Of a DNA stretch of 41,205 nt, positions 1 through 8,139 are shown piece after piece. The translations under genes were made by a program, and so were the position numbers. Positions within the stretch are counted from its first letter, which is position 1. Every line of letters begins with the position of its first letter. The DNA comes from Chitinophagaceae bacterium (GTDB taxonomy: Bacteria > Bacteroidota > Bacteroidia > Chitinophagales > Chitinophagaceae): positions 1-41,205 of the forward strand of contig JAJTFY010000018.1 of assembly GCA_021299175.1 (NCBI GenBank), given 5' to 3'. The notes under the pieces are model-generated. The model saw only the letters and a list, made by a program, of their open reading frames with translations, made no database searches and was not told where the DNA came from.

Positions 1-5
1 ATTAT

Positions 6-35
6 CTTCAACCCCTTAAACTTCTTCAACCCCTT
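6..35. repeat. 12-bp direct repeat upstream of gpsA
   Basis: The 12-mer CTTCAACCCCTT occurs at 6-17 and again at 24-35, giving an 18-bp period just before the gpsA start codon. No TAnnTTTG element is seen here. It may be a small intergenic repeat family or a leader segment; function is unknown. Confidence 0.5.
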
Positions 36-47
36 CAACGTCCCTAA

Positions 48-1043
48 ATGAATATAGGCGTAATCGGCAGCGGCAGCTGGGGAACGGCATTGGTCAAGAT
101 ACTTACCGACAACCATCATGATGTGATATGGTGTGTCCGCTCAGAAAAGCTGGCCGAACATATCCGTGCAAGGCATCACAATCCTAAGTACTTGAGTTCT
201 GTATATTTCAACAGCCAACAACTTGAGATCACCACTGATCCTGCACAGGTGTATGAGAAAGCAGATGCAGTGGTCATCGCCGTACCTTCTGCTTACGCAG
301 AAGGGTATATTACGCCTTATCTTTCACAGCTGTTGAAAGGGGTTAAGATCATCTCAGCAGTCAAAGGAATGTTGCCTTCGCAGAACATGCTTTTGAATGA
401 ACATCTTGCCAGCATTGCGGGTTTTGATCCCGCTAATTATGTCACCATCATGGGGCCCTGTCATGCTGAGGAGGTGGCTGGTGAAAAGCTTTCCTACCTC
501 ACTTTTGCTGGCATCAATCCTGATGTTACAGCATCCATTGCAGCTTGTTTCAAGACATCCTATATCAATACTGTACAGAGCGAGGATGTTATTGGTGTTC
601 AGTATGCCGCTGTGCTCAAAAATATTTATGCCATGGGTGCTGGCATAGCCCATGGATTGGGGTATGGTGATAATTTTCAGAGTGTACTCGTGGCCAATGC
701 CGCTGGCGAGATGGTCCGTTTTTTGAAGGCGATTTCCGGTGAAGTTTCTTCCTGTGTCAATTATTCTTCCTCCGTTTATTTGGGCGATCTATTGGTGACC
801 TGCTATTCGCTTTTCAGCAGAAACCGGTCTTTTGGAAACATGATTGGAAAGGGGTACAGTGTGGAAGCCACAAAGCTTGCCATGCAAATGGTGGCTGAAG
901 GTTATCCTGCTGCCAAGTGCATTGCTGCATTGAACGAAAAGGTCAAGGCTGATATGCCGATTGCCACTGGTATGTATAACATCCTCTGGGAGGCAGAAGA
1001 TCCGATCAAAGCTTTTGAAAAAATTGAGGCGGTTTTGATTTGA
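48..1043 (+). CDS. gpsA: Glycerol-3-phosphate dehydrogenase [NAD(P)+]
   Basis: This cytosolic enzyme interconverts dihydroxyacetone phosphate and sn-glycerol-3-phosphate, the backbone for phospholipids. The 331-residue length is normal for GpsA. An N-terminal Rossmann motif GSGSWGTA lies at residues 7-14. SAVKG (Lys106) and LKNIYAMGAG (Lys191, the position of the catalytic lysine in the family) follow, with a helical C-terminal substrate domain. The family's GPSxA segment reads GPCHAEE here. The ATG at 48 places the glycine-rich loop at the usual distance from the N terminus. The stop codon (1041-1043) directly abuts the stop codon of the convergent hemW gene, leaving no space for a terminator between them. 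Confidence 0.95.
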   Translation: MNIGVIGSGSWGTALVKILTDNHHDVIWCVRSEKLAEHIRARHHNPKYLSSVYFNSQQLEITTDPAQVYEKADAVVIAVPSAYAEGYITPYLSQLLKGVKIISAVKGMLPSQNMLLNEHLASIAGFDPANYVTIMGPCHAEEVAGEKLSYLTFAGINPDVTASIAACFKTSYINTVQSEDVIGVQYAAVLKNIYAMGAGIAHGLGYGDNFQSVLVANAAGEMVRFLKAISGEVSSCVNYSSSVYLGDLLVTCYSLFSRNRSFGNMIGKGYSVEATKLAMQMVAEGYPAAKCIAALNEKVKADMPIATGMYNILWEAEDPIKAFEKIEAVLI

Positions 1044-2174
1044 TCAATCTTCCAAGAAGAAAAGGGAGGAAGCGATTCCGTCTGCAAAAAATCTTCCTTC
1101 CCTCGATAAAGACCATGTTTTTTCCGTTGAAGTTATTTTTCCAGCGACAACGAATTTTTCAATTTCTTTTGAAATCACCTGCAGTTTATCCATGCCCCAT
1201 CTTGTTCTGATGATTTCTTTTTGCATCCCTTTGATAGAACGCAAAGAAGTCATGATGTACTCATTGAGCTGATCTATTTCCCGTAGTGTTTCTTCTTCAT
1301 TTGGTAGGACTCCTGCTTGAATCGACTGGATGTATTTCAGGTTATCAGCGATGTTCCAGCTTCTTTTTATTCCGCTAAAAGAGTGTGCGGAAGGACCGAA
1401 ACCCAGATAGGGCCTGCTTTCCCAATAGGCGCTGTTGTGTCTGCTTTCTTTTCCCGGAAGTGCAAGATTGGAAATTTCATAATGGATGTATCCTGCAGCA
1501 GAACTCAGTTGAACCAGTGTTTCAAATCTTTCGGCTTGTTCATCCGCACTGATTTTTTCTTTTTTACCACTGCCAATCATGTGGTGCAGTGCCGTTCCTT
1601 CCTCCACGGTAAGTGCATAACAAGAGAGGTGGGGAACTTTCATTGCAATGGCTTTTTCAAGGTCTTTGATCCAGCCTTGCTGTGTTTGCCCGGGTGTTCC
1701 ATAAATCAAATCGATGCTGAAATTTTCAAACCCTGCCTCCCGGATCGTATGGATGCATGCTATTGACTGGCTGGCATCATGAGCCCTGTTCATCCATTGC
1801 AGGTTTTCATCAGCAAAGGATTGCACGCCAATGCTGAATCGGTTGATGCCCATCTGTTTCCAGGCCTTGGCTTTTTCTACTGTGATGTCGTCGGGATTGG
1901 CTTCCAGTGTGATTTCTGGATCATTGCTGACGGCGTAATGTACCTTGATCGCCTGCAGCATCTTGTTGATGATTTCTGGATCAAGGATGGAGGGTGTGCC
2001 TCCTCCAAAATATATGGTCTGAATCTCTTCTATTGGTTCGGAGGAACGCAGGGATATTTCTTTGAGGATGGATGTCACCACAGCCTCAGCGCTGCCCAGA
2101 GAGGTTGAAAAATGGAAATTGCAGTAATGGCAAGCTTTTCTGCAAAAGGGGATATGAATGTAAATGCCGGCCAT
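1044..2174 (-). CDS. hemW: HemW-type radical SAM haem chaperone
   Basis: This is a HemN/HemW-family radical SAM protein of 376 residues. The CRKACHYCNF motif (Cys11, Cys15, Cys18) supplies the three ligands of the [4Fe-4S] cluster. It is followed by Asn-Phe rather than the extra cysteine seen in true coproporphyrinogen III dehydrogenase HemN, which favours HemW, a haem-binding chaperone. YFGGGTPS and IGVQSF motifs follow. I chose the ATG at 2174, which gives MAGIYIHIPF. A longer reading from 2231 would add 19 unconserved residues and run into the divergent Omp85 gene. Family homologues are often misannotated as HemN. Its stop abuts that of gpsA. Confidence 0.9.
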   Translation of the reverse strand: MAGIYIHIPFCRKACHYCNFHFSTSLGSAEAVVTSILKEISLRSSEPIEEIQTIYFGGGTPSILDPEIINKMLQAIKVHYAVSNDPEITLEANPDDITVEKAKAWKQMGINRFSIGVQSFADENLQWMNRAHDASQSIACIHTIREAGFENFSIDLIYGTPGQTQQGWIKDLEKAIAMKVPHLSCYALTVEEGTALHHMIGSGKKEKISADEQAERFETLVQLSSAAGYIHYEISNLALPGKESRHNSAYWESRPYLGFGPSAHSFSGIKRSWNIADNLKYIQSIQAGVLPNEEETLREIDQLNEYIMTSLRSIKGMQKEIIRTRWGMDKLQVISKEIEKFVVAGKITSTEKTWSLSREGRFFADGIASSLFFLED

Positions 2175-2199
2175 TTGATCTTGATTAGAAGAAGCTGTG

Positions 2200-2207
2200 T
2201 AGATTTG
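2200..2207 (+). promoter_or_regulatory. Bacteroidota -7 element TAGATTTG before the Omp85-like gene
   Basis: TAGATTTG matches the Bacteroidota consensus TAnnTTTG. TTG triplets at 2175-2177 and 2181-2183 could serve as the -33 part. Transcription would begin around 2211-2214, at or beside the GTG at 2213, which implies a leaderless or nearly leaderless mRNA. Confidence 0.55.
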
Positions 2208-2212
2208 TGAAC

Positions 2213-4009
2213 GTGCAACGCTCCATTTCATTTTTCATCCTCATCCTTTTCTTTTGCCCTTTTTCATCAATGGCCCAGGAAAAGTATCGGCTTGAATTGA
2301 ATTGTACAGACAAAGGTAATGCAGCTTTGTCCGAACTTATCAGCATTCCTGCTGATTTCTCCACAAAAGAAGCCATCACTGGTTTTTTGAAAACATCCAT
2401 CGTTGAAAGTCTTCAAAGCAAAGGCTATCTGGCCATTTCAGTAGATAGCATAATTGTTGAGAAAAATCTTACAAAGGCCTGGATTTTTTTAGGAGACCAA
2501 TACAAGTGGGGGGAATTGTTGATAGACAGTTCCATCCTAGTTGTTGAAAGCATGAACCGCAATGCCAGCCAACCCCTTCCTGGTGAGCTGTTGAGCATGG
2601 CTTCCATCGCCTCCCTCAAAGAAAACATGCTTCGGAATTTTGAGGAAAATGGATATCCCTTTGCGGCTATTGAGCTGGACAGCAGTTATTTCATGGGAAA
2701 TGAGCTTTGTGCAAGGCTGCGGGCGATCAAAGGACCTTTGTACCGGATCGACAGCCTCCATGTTGAAGGTAAACCATTCATTAAAAAAATATTTTTACAG
2801 CAATACCTTGCGCTCGGTGGTGGAGGAATTTATAGGAAAAGCAGTCTGGATGCATTGTCCAGCCGTTTGTTGTCGTTGGGTTTTGTAAAAGAGTCAAGGC
2901 CCTGGGATCTCGGGCTGCTGGGTACAGGAGCCACAGTCAACCTCTACCTGGAGCCTCAGCAAAGCAGCCGCTTTAACTTACTGGCAGGCCTGATGCCTTC
3001 CAACCAACAATTGGGAGGAAAAATGTTGCTCACAGGGGAAGCAGATCTGGACCTCAAGAATACGTTTGGTGCTGGAGAAAATTTCATGCTCAGCTGGCAA
3101 CAACTGCAGGTAAAGTCGCCGCGGTTGCAGATTGGATTTCAAAAGCCCTATATGTTCAGGAGCAATGCTGGCATTGATTTTAAGTTCAATTTGCTAAAGA
3201 AGGATTCCTCTTTCATCAACATCAATACAAGGCTTGGGCTTCAATATGAAGTCAACAAAAAGCAGCTGGCAAAACTTTTTATTCAGCAGTATGCAAGCAA
3301 CCTGATTGAGGTGGATACCAACTTCATCAAGCGCACTAAAAAACTGCCTGTATTTTTAGACCTGCGTACTACGAATATTGGTGCGGAACTTCAATACAAT
3401 GGAACTGATTACCGGTTCAATCCCCGCAAAGGAATGGACTTCAACCTGATGTTCTCTGGGGGAATCAGAAAGCTGTTGAAAAACAATTCCATTACCAGCC
3501 TGAAAAAGGATCAGTTGAACAATGCATTTGATTTTGCTGGTCTTTATGACACCATGACTCTTTCCAGCTCCCAGTTCCGGATGAACATGAGGGTTGATCA
3601 ATTCATCCCTATGGGGCAACATGCTACCATACGTGCTGGCTTACAGGCTGGCTGGATCAATGGAAAAAAACTTTTTCTCAATGAACTTTTCCAATTGGGA
3701 GGGATCAAAACGTTGAGGGGATTTGACGAGGAAAGCTTTTATGCCAGTGAATTTGCCATTGCAACAGTTGAGTACCGGTACCTGATTGGCAGCTCCTCCT
3801 ATTTGTTTTCCTTTCTAGATGCTGCCCATCTGGGCCGAAAATCCATTCAGGGAAATATGCAAGGAAAATATGCAGGAGTGGGGGTTGGGCTTGCTTTGGA
3901 AACCAAGGCCGGTCTCTTCAATTTGGCGTATGCGGCGGGGAAAAACAAGGACCTCCCATTTAATTTTCGGGAGTCTAAAATTCATTTTGGATTTGTTAGT
4001 CTGTTTTAG
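2213..4009 (+). CDS. Omp85/TamA-like outer-membrane beta-barrel protein
   Basis: A signal peptide (RSISFFILILFF...SSMAQ) is followed by about 230 residues of POTRA-like alpha/beta sequence and a C-terminal 16-strand-type barrel. The barrel holds the Omp85 signature region GGIKTLRGFDEESF and ends in FGFVSLF, with the terminal Phe typical of outer-membrane proteins. At about 598 residues it is shorter than BamA and closer to TamA or the small 'surface antigen D15' proteins of Bacteroidota. The likely role is insertion or export of proteins or lipids at the outer membrane; the substrate is unknown. No ATG start precedes the signal peptide. GTG codons at 2207 and 2213 are the choices, and 2213 fits the promoter at 2200-2207 better. 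It is divergent from hemW with under 40 bp between them. Confidence 0.85.
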   Translation: MQRSISFFILILFFCPFSSMAQEKYRLELNCTDKGNAALSELISIPADFSTKEAITGFLKTSIVESLQSKGYLAISVDSIIVEKNLTKAWIFLGDQYKWGELLIDSSILVVESMNRNASQPLPGELLSMASIASLKENMLRNFEENGYPFAAIELDSSYFMGNELCARLRAIKGPLYRIDSLHVEGKPFIKKIFLQQYLALGGGGIYRKSSLDALSSRLLSLGFVKESRPWDLGLLGTGATVNLYLEPQQSSRFNLLAGLMPSNQQLGGKMLLTGEADLDLKNTFGAGENFMLSWQQLQVKSPRLQIGFQKPYMFRSNAGIDFKFNLLKKDSSFININTRLGLQYEVNKKQLAKLFIQQYASNLIEVDTNFIKRTKKLPVFLDLRTTNIGAELQYNGTDYRFNPRKGMDFNLMFSGGIRKLLKNNSITSLKKDQLNNAFDFAGLYDTMTLSSSQFRMNMRVDQFIPMGQHATIRAGLQAGWINGKKLFLNELFQLGGIKTLRGFDEESFYASEFAIATVEYRYLIGSSSYLFSFLDAAHLGRKSIQGNMQGKYAGVGVGLALETKAGLFNLAYAAGKNKDLPFNFRESKIHFGFVSLF

Positions 4010-4023
4010 TTGATCCAAAGAAC

Positions 4024-4031
4024 TAATTTTG
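4024..4031 (+). promoter_or_regulatory. -7 element TAATTTTG before the DUF4271 gene
   Basis: TAATTTTG is an exact TAnnTTTG match that ends nine bases before the ATG at 4041. The 5' leader would therefore be only a few bases long. No well-spaced TTG is obvious upstream. Confidence 0.5.
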
Positions 4032-4040
4032 CTGTGCAAT

Positions 4041-5015
4041 ATGTACAGGTTCAAACATCTCATGTTTATCCTTTTCCTGCTGGGCATGATATCTGCATCT
4101 GCCCAGGAGTCAGATGTTGCTGTTCCTGAATTGATTTCTGCCAACATTGACAGCCTGATTGCAGACTCTGTTAAAAAAGCATTCATCCTCAACCACCGCC
4201 CCATTGATGCTGCTGAGCTCAACAGTATTGAACTCAGCCAGGCCAAAGGGTTTTATGGCAACTTTGTTTCTACATACATCGATAAAGTTGAATTTTACAA
4301 GGCCAATGCCCAGGCTTCCGGGCAGTTTATTTCCAAGAGAAATCCCCCACGCCTGGGGTGGGTGTTTTACAGCTTTGCTTTGTTGTTTTTGTTTCTCTCC
4401 CTGATCAATGCATTTTTTAGCAGTTATCTTCAAAAAGTATTTCGGGTATTTGCCAATGAAGGGTTTGTGTACAGACAGGCCAAAGACCAAATGACGCAGT
4501 CGCCGCTTGCCGCCATGCTGATGAACCTTTTGTTTATCTTGTCTGGAACCATTTTTGTTTTTTTTGGGTTGGGGGGAAATCTGATTTTTACAGGCGCAGA
4601 ACGCTGGCAATCAATGGGATTGATACTTGTTTTCCTCTTCGGTGTTTACCTCTTCAAATTTCTGTTCCTGCAGTTTATGGGGTGGATATTCAATTTGAGG
4701 GAATCCTTTGATGGGTATGTTTTCATCGTATTTCTCAACAACAAGATTGCAGGTATTTTGATGTTGTTTGCTTCATTCCTGATGGCTTTTGCTGATCCTG
4801 GTTCAGGTTTTTTAGTATTTAGGTTCTGCCTGTTTTTGCTGGGTATTATTTTTGTTGTTCGATTGATCAGGGGATTCCAGGTTTTTTCCAAACAGGCTAG
4901 ATTGGGCATATTCAACTTTCTTCTGGCTGTCATTTCCCTTGAAATTCTACCATCTGCCGTGGTGCTGAAATTCATCTCAAGAAGTTTCCAATTTTTATGG
5001 GGGGGCTACTTGTAA
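4041..5015 (+). CDS. DUF4271 integral membrane protein
   Basis: This 324-residue protein has an N-terminal signal-like segment (MFILFLLGMISASAQ). A soluble stretch of about 80 residues follows, then seven or so hydrophobic helices from WVFYSFALLFLFLSLINAFF to the C terminus. The pattern and the position directly before hemD fit DUF4271, a membrane family commonly linked to uroporphyrinogen-III synthase in Bacteroidota; its function is not established. An in-frame TTG lies at 4029, but the ATG at 4041 is preferred because it follows the TAATTTTG promoter element at a workable distance. The link to hemD suggests a role near tetrapyrrole metabolism or the envelope, which is inference only. Confidence 0.8.
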   Translation: MYRFKHLMFILFLLGMISASAQESDVAVPELISANIDSLIADSVKKAFILNHRPIDAAELNSIELSQAKGFYGNFVSTYIDKVEFYKANAQASGQFISKRNPPRLGWVFYSFALLFLFLSLINAFFSSYLQKVFRVFANEGFVYRQAKDQMTQSPLAAMLMNLLFILSGTIFVFFGLGGNLIFTGAERWQSMGLILVFLFGVYLFKFLFLQFMGWIFNLRESFDGYVFIVFLNNKIAGILMLFASFLMAFADPGSGFLVFRFCLFLLGIIFVVRLIRGFQVFSKQARLGIFNFLLAVISLEILPSAVVLKFISRSFQFLWGGYL

Positions 5016-5042
5016 ATTGAAATCCGGCACTGTAAATACACC

Positions 5043-5065
5043 AATTTTGTATAATTTTGTATAAT
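5043..5065 (+). promoter_or_regulatory. Tandem 10-bp repeat with -7 element before hemD
   Basis: The unit AATTTTGTAT is present twice in tandem (5043-5062) and followed by AAT. The second copy creates an exact TAnnTTTG element, TAATTTTG at 5052-5059, 19 bases before the hemD start. The first copy gives ACCAATTTTG, which lacks the TA. The repeat may have arisen by slippage and could tune promoter strength. Confidence 0.55.
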
Positions 5066-5078
5066 ATCAGCGCAAGCC

Positions 5079-5876
5079 ATGGTCAAAAACGGAAAGAAAT
5101 CGGAAGGTGAAAAGAAGGCTGTCAAGCGGATTCTCATCACCCAACCCAGACCCGAATCCATCAAATCGCCCTATTTCGAATTGGCTGCCAAGCACAGTGT
5201 AGAAATGGAATTCATGCCTTTTATTCAACTGGAGGCCATCCCATCCAAAGATTTCAGGAAACAAAAAATTGATATATCTGGCTATTCTGCTGTTATTCTC
5301 ACAAGTAAAAATGCCATTGATCATTTCTTTCGTCTTTGTGAGGAAATGAAGGTTACGGTTTCTCCTGACACCAAATATTTTTGCATCAGTGAGTCTGTTG
5401 CACTCTATCTTCAGAAGTTCATCCTGTACAGAAAGCGAAAGGTTTTCTTCAGTGCTGACGGAACAAACAAAGGGCTTTTTGATGCCATCAACAAGCACAA
5501 GGAAAATGAGAAATTCATTTATCCTTGCTCCGAGAACCAGCAGGACAATGAAATCGTTGGCTGGTTGAAAAATCACCAATGCGAGTTTGTGAATCCTTAC
5601 ATGTACAGAACAATCAGTTGCGACATCAAGTCCAGGATTTCTGCACATGATTTTGATGTGATCTGTTTTTTCACTCCAAGTGGCGTGAAAAGTCTTTTGG
5701 AAAATTTTCCCGGATTTACCCAAAACGGAACTTTCATTGGGGCATTTGGGAGCAATACTTCAAAGGCCATTGAAGACGCTGGTCTCAACCTGCAAATCAA
5801 AGCTCCAGACCCTCAGGTGCCTTCAATGGTAGCGGCCCTCGAGAAGTTTCTTACGGAGCGGAAGAAAGCCAAATGA
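5079..5876 (+). CDS. hemD: Uroporphyrinogen-III synthase
   Basis: HemD closes hydroxymethylbilane with inversion of ring D to give uroporphyrinogen III, the branch point to haem and sirohaem. The 265-residue protein has the two-domain HemD layout. The first half carries VILTSKNAIDHFF. The second half carries VICFFTPSGVKSLLENF and IGAFGSNTSKAIEDAG, the recurring 'TS...A...F' and 'G..T..A....G' signatures of the family. An N-terminal basic extension (KNGKKSEGEKKAVK) precedes the first strand. It follows DUF4271, the usual Bacteroidota arrangement. A strong terminator hairpin lies 22 bases after the stop. HemD sequences diverge widely, so identification rests on these motifs plus context. Confidence 0.88.
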   Translation: MVKNGKKSEGEKKAVKRILITQPRPESIKSPYFELAAKHSVEMEFMPFIQLEAIPSKDFRKQKIDISGYSAVILTSKNAIDHFFRLCEEMKVTVSPDTKYFCISESVALYLQKFILYRKRKVFFSADGTNKGLFDAINKHKENEKFIYPCSENQQDNEIVGWLKNHQCEFVNPYMYRTISCDIKSRISAHDFDVICFFTPSGVKSLLENFPGFTQNGTFIGAFGSNTSKAIEDAGLNLQIKAPDPQVPSMVAALEKFLTERKKAK

Positions 5877-5898
5877 CTTTATAAACACAATAATACGG

Positions 5899-5923
5899 CC
5901 CCGGAATTCCGGGGTTCTTTTTT
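5899..5923 (+). terminator. Rho-independent terminator after hemD
   Basis: A perfect palindrome CCCCGGAATTCCGGGG (5899-5914) is followed by TTCTTTTTT (5915-5923). It has the form of a strong intrinsic terminator for hemD. The next start codon (5924) begins at the first base after the T tract. Confidence 0.85.
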
Positions 5924-7981
5924 ATGAACCATAGCAACCGTCTCATCAACGAAACCAGTCCTTACTTACTGCAACATGCCCATAATCCAGTTGATTGGTA
6001 TGCCTGGGGTGATGAGGCACTTCAGCAGGCCACACAAGAAGACAAACCTATTCTCGTGAGCATTGGTTATGCAGCCTGCCATTGGTGCCATGTCATGGAG
6101 CGGGAGAGTTTTGAAGACATCCAAACGGCAGCCTTGATGAACCAGTATTTTATTTGCATCAAGATTGACAGGGAGGAAAGGCCAGACCTGGATCATTTTT
6201 TCATGGATGCCCTTCAGGCTATAAGTGGCAATGGCGGCTGGCCCCTGAACATGTTCCTGACCAGCGATGGCAGGCCATTTTATGGGGGTACTTATTTTCC
6301 TCCCCAAAGCATGCACAACCGGATCTCATGGAAGGAGGTACTGGTCCAGATTCATGGGGCCTACCAAAAAAGAAGGGCAGATATTGAGGAGCAGGCGAAC
6401 AACCTGATTGAGCATCTCCAAAAAGCAAATACCCTCAAATCCAACAGCCGCTTTCAAATATCCCAGGAGGAGATGTTTACCCAGCAGCAAACCCAGAAAA
6501 TATTCAGCAACATCATGGGAGCAGCAGACCAGGTCGAGGGTGGATTTGGCAATGCTCCCAAGTTTCCCCAAACCTATACCATTCAGTACCTCCTTCGATA
6601 TCATCATTTCACCGGCAACATAGAGGCCTTGGAACAGGCAACACTGAGCCTGAAAAAAATGATGCGGGGTGGCATTTATGACCAGCTGGGCGGAGGTTTT
6701 TGCCGTTATTCTACCGATGCAAAATGGCTGGCACCTCATTTTGAGAAGATGGCATATGACAATGCCTTGCTGCTCCTGGTGTTGGCTGAAGCATTTCAAC
6801 TCACCGCAGACCCTGAGTACAAAAGGGTTGCTGAGGAAACCATTGGTTTTATACAAAGGGAATTGCAGTCTGAAAATGGTGGCTTTTATGCCGCATTGGA
6901 TGCAGACAGTGAAGGGGAGGAAGGAAAGTTTTATACATGGAGTAAAAAAGAATTTGAGCAAATCCTTGGAGTGGATGCCCCAGCAATAGCGGCATTGTAT
7001 GATGTGACCGAACATGGGAACTGGGAAGACGTGAATATCCTGCACATGCAAAAAAGCATTCAGGAATGGGCAAATGATGTCGGACATTCTGAGGAGGAGG
7101 CATTAAAAATACTGTCAGTAGCCAAGGAAAAACTGATGGCTTGCCGCAGCAAAAGGGTGAGACCGGCTACGGATGACAAAATTATTTTGGGCTGGAATGC
7201 ACTGCTCAATCAAAGCCTTTCAAAGGCCGGACAAGCATTTGGCAGAAAGGATTGGATCGCCATTGCAGCCCAAAACATGGCATTTTTGCTGAGCAGTTTT
7301 GAGAGCAGAACAAATGGTCAGCTCCTGCATACGCACAAAGCGGGCATATCAAAATATCCAGCATTTTTAGACGATGTGGCTTATCTCATCCAGGCACTTC
7401 TTTTTCTGTACGAGCCGACAGGGGAGCTGTTGTATCTTGAAAAGGCAAGAGGGCTGATGCGCTATGTCATCGACAGTTTTAGCGATGAAGACCAACTGTT
7501 TTTCTACTATACCCCCAATTTCCAGGCCGATATCCTGGTCAGGAAAAAAGACCTCTATGACGGAGCCATCCCCAGTGGAAATTCAATCATGGCCTGGAAT
7601 CTTCACCGATTGGGACTGCTGTTCGATCAGCCGGAATGGCGGAAAAGGGCAGAAATGATGCTAGAAACGGTCAAGGATGCAGCCGTAAAATATCCTACAT
7701 CTTATGGTATTTGGTCCAATTTGCTCCTGGAATTCACCCAGGGAACCCATGAAATCCTTGTGCTTGGCCCCCAAGCCTTTGCCATGGGCAAGGCATTGCT
7801 GTCTCATTTTGTTCCCAACAAGGTATTCATGGCGGCATCGGAGGCAACAATGGGTTATCCTTTGATGGAAGGCAGGCTGTCTGCACCTGATACCCGTATT
7901 TTCATCTGCCGGAACTATGCTTGCAGCCTGCCTTTGACAAGCCTCGAGGAGACCATGACCCTTCTCTTAACAAAAAGATAG
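5924..7981 (+). CDS. YyaL-type thioredoxin-domain protein (DUF255)
   Basis: This is a 685-residue protein of the YyaL/spermatogenesis-associated-protein-20 family. It has an N-terminal thioredoxin-fold DUF255 domain with the CHWC motif (Cys52, Cys55) in [18 protein letters not shown] long alpha/alpha-barrel region resembling six-hairpin glycosidases or N-acylglucosamine 2-epimerases follows ([30 protein letters not shown]). The hallmark start [21 protein letters not shown] supports the ATG at 5924. No signal peptide is seen, so it is likely cytosolic. The biochemical function of the family is not settled. The start codon lies directly after the hemD terminator, so its own promoter is not visible. 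Confidence 0.9.
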   Translation: MNHSNRLINETSPYLLQHAHNPVDWYAWGDEALQQATQEDKPILVSIGYAACHWCHVMERESFEDIQTAALMNQYFICIKIDREERPDLDHFFMDALQAISGNGGWPLNMFLTSDGRPFYGGTYFPPQSMHNRISWKEVLVQIHGAYQKRRADIEEQANNLIEHLQKANTLKSNSRFQISQEEMFTQQQTQKIFSNIMGAADQVEGGFGNAPKFPQTYTIQYLLRYHHFTGNIEALEQATLSLKKMMRGGIYDQLGGGFCRYSTDAKWLAPHFEKMAYDNALLLLVLAEAFQLTADPEYKRVAEETIGFIQRELQSENGGFYAALDADSEGEEGKFYTWSKKEFEQILGVDAPAIAALYDVTEHGNWEDVNILHMQKSIQEWANDVGHSEEEALKILSVAKEKLMACRSKRVRPATDDKIILGWNALLNQSLSKAGQAFGRKDWIAIAAQNMAFLLSSFESRTNGQLLHTHKAGISKYPAFLDDVAYLIQALLFLYEPTGELLYLEKARGLMRYVIDSFSDEDQLFFYYTPNFQADILVRKKDLYDGAIPSGNSIMAWNLHRLGLLFDQPEWRKRAEMMLETVKDAAVKYPTSYGIWSNLLLEFTQGTHEILVLGPQAFAMGKALLSHFVPNKVFMAASEATMGYPLMEGRLSAPDTRIFICRNYACSLPLTSLEETMTLLLTKR

Positions 7982-8029
7982 GGTTTAAAAGGCAATATGA
8001 CCGGTAAATATCCGTTTTTGACGATTATG

Positions 8030-8045
8030 GCCGGATGTTTCCGGC
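8030..8045 (+). terminator. Possible weak hairpin after the YyaL gene
   Basis: GCCGGA (8030-8035) and TCCGGC (8040-8045) can pair around a TGTT loop. The downstream sequence TTGTTAAAATTT has no clean T run, so termination would be weak. It lies in the 158-bp region between the YyaL gene and gldK. Confidence 0.4.
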
Positions 8046-8102
8046 TTGTTAAAATTTAGATTATTAAGGGGTTAGGTTAAAAATTGATACCTTTTTTTAA
8101 TA

Positions 8103-8110
8103 TATATTTG
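8103..8110 (+). promoter_or_regulatory. -7 element TATATTTG before gldK
   Basis: TATATTTG is an exact TAnnTTTG match with a TTG at 8084-8086 as a possible -33 element. Transcription would start near 8115. That gives a leader of about 25 bases to the ATG at 8140, or almost none to the in-frame ATG at 8116. It probably drives gldKLMN. Confidence 0.6.
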
Positions 8111-8139
8111 TTGATATGCTCACAAAACCAGCAATAAAG

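Noticed and set aside
6326-7087. Open minus-strand frame of 253 codons inside the YyaL-family gene
   Set aside because: It is antisense to a gene with clear DUF255 and alpha/alpha-barrel motifs; no family features are visible in it.
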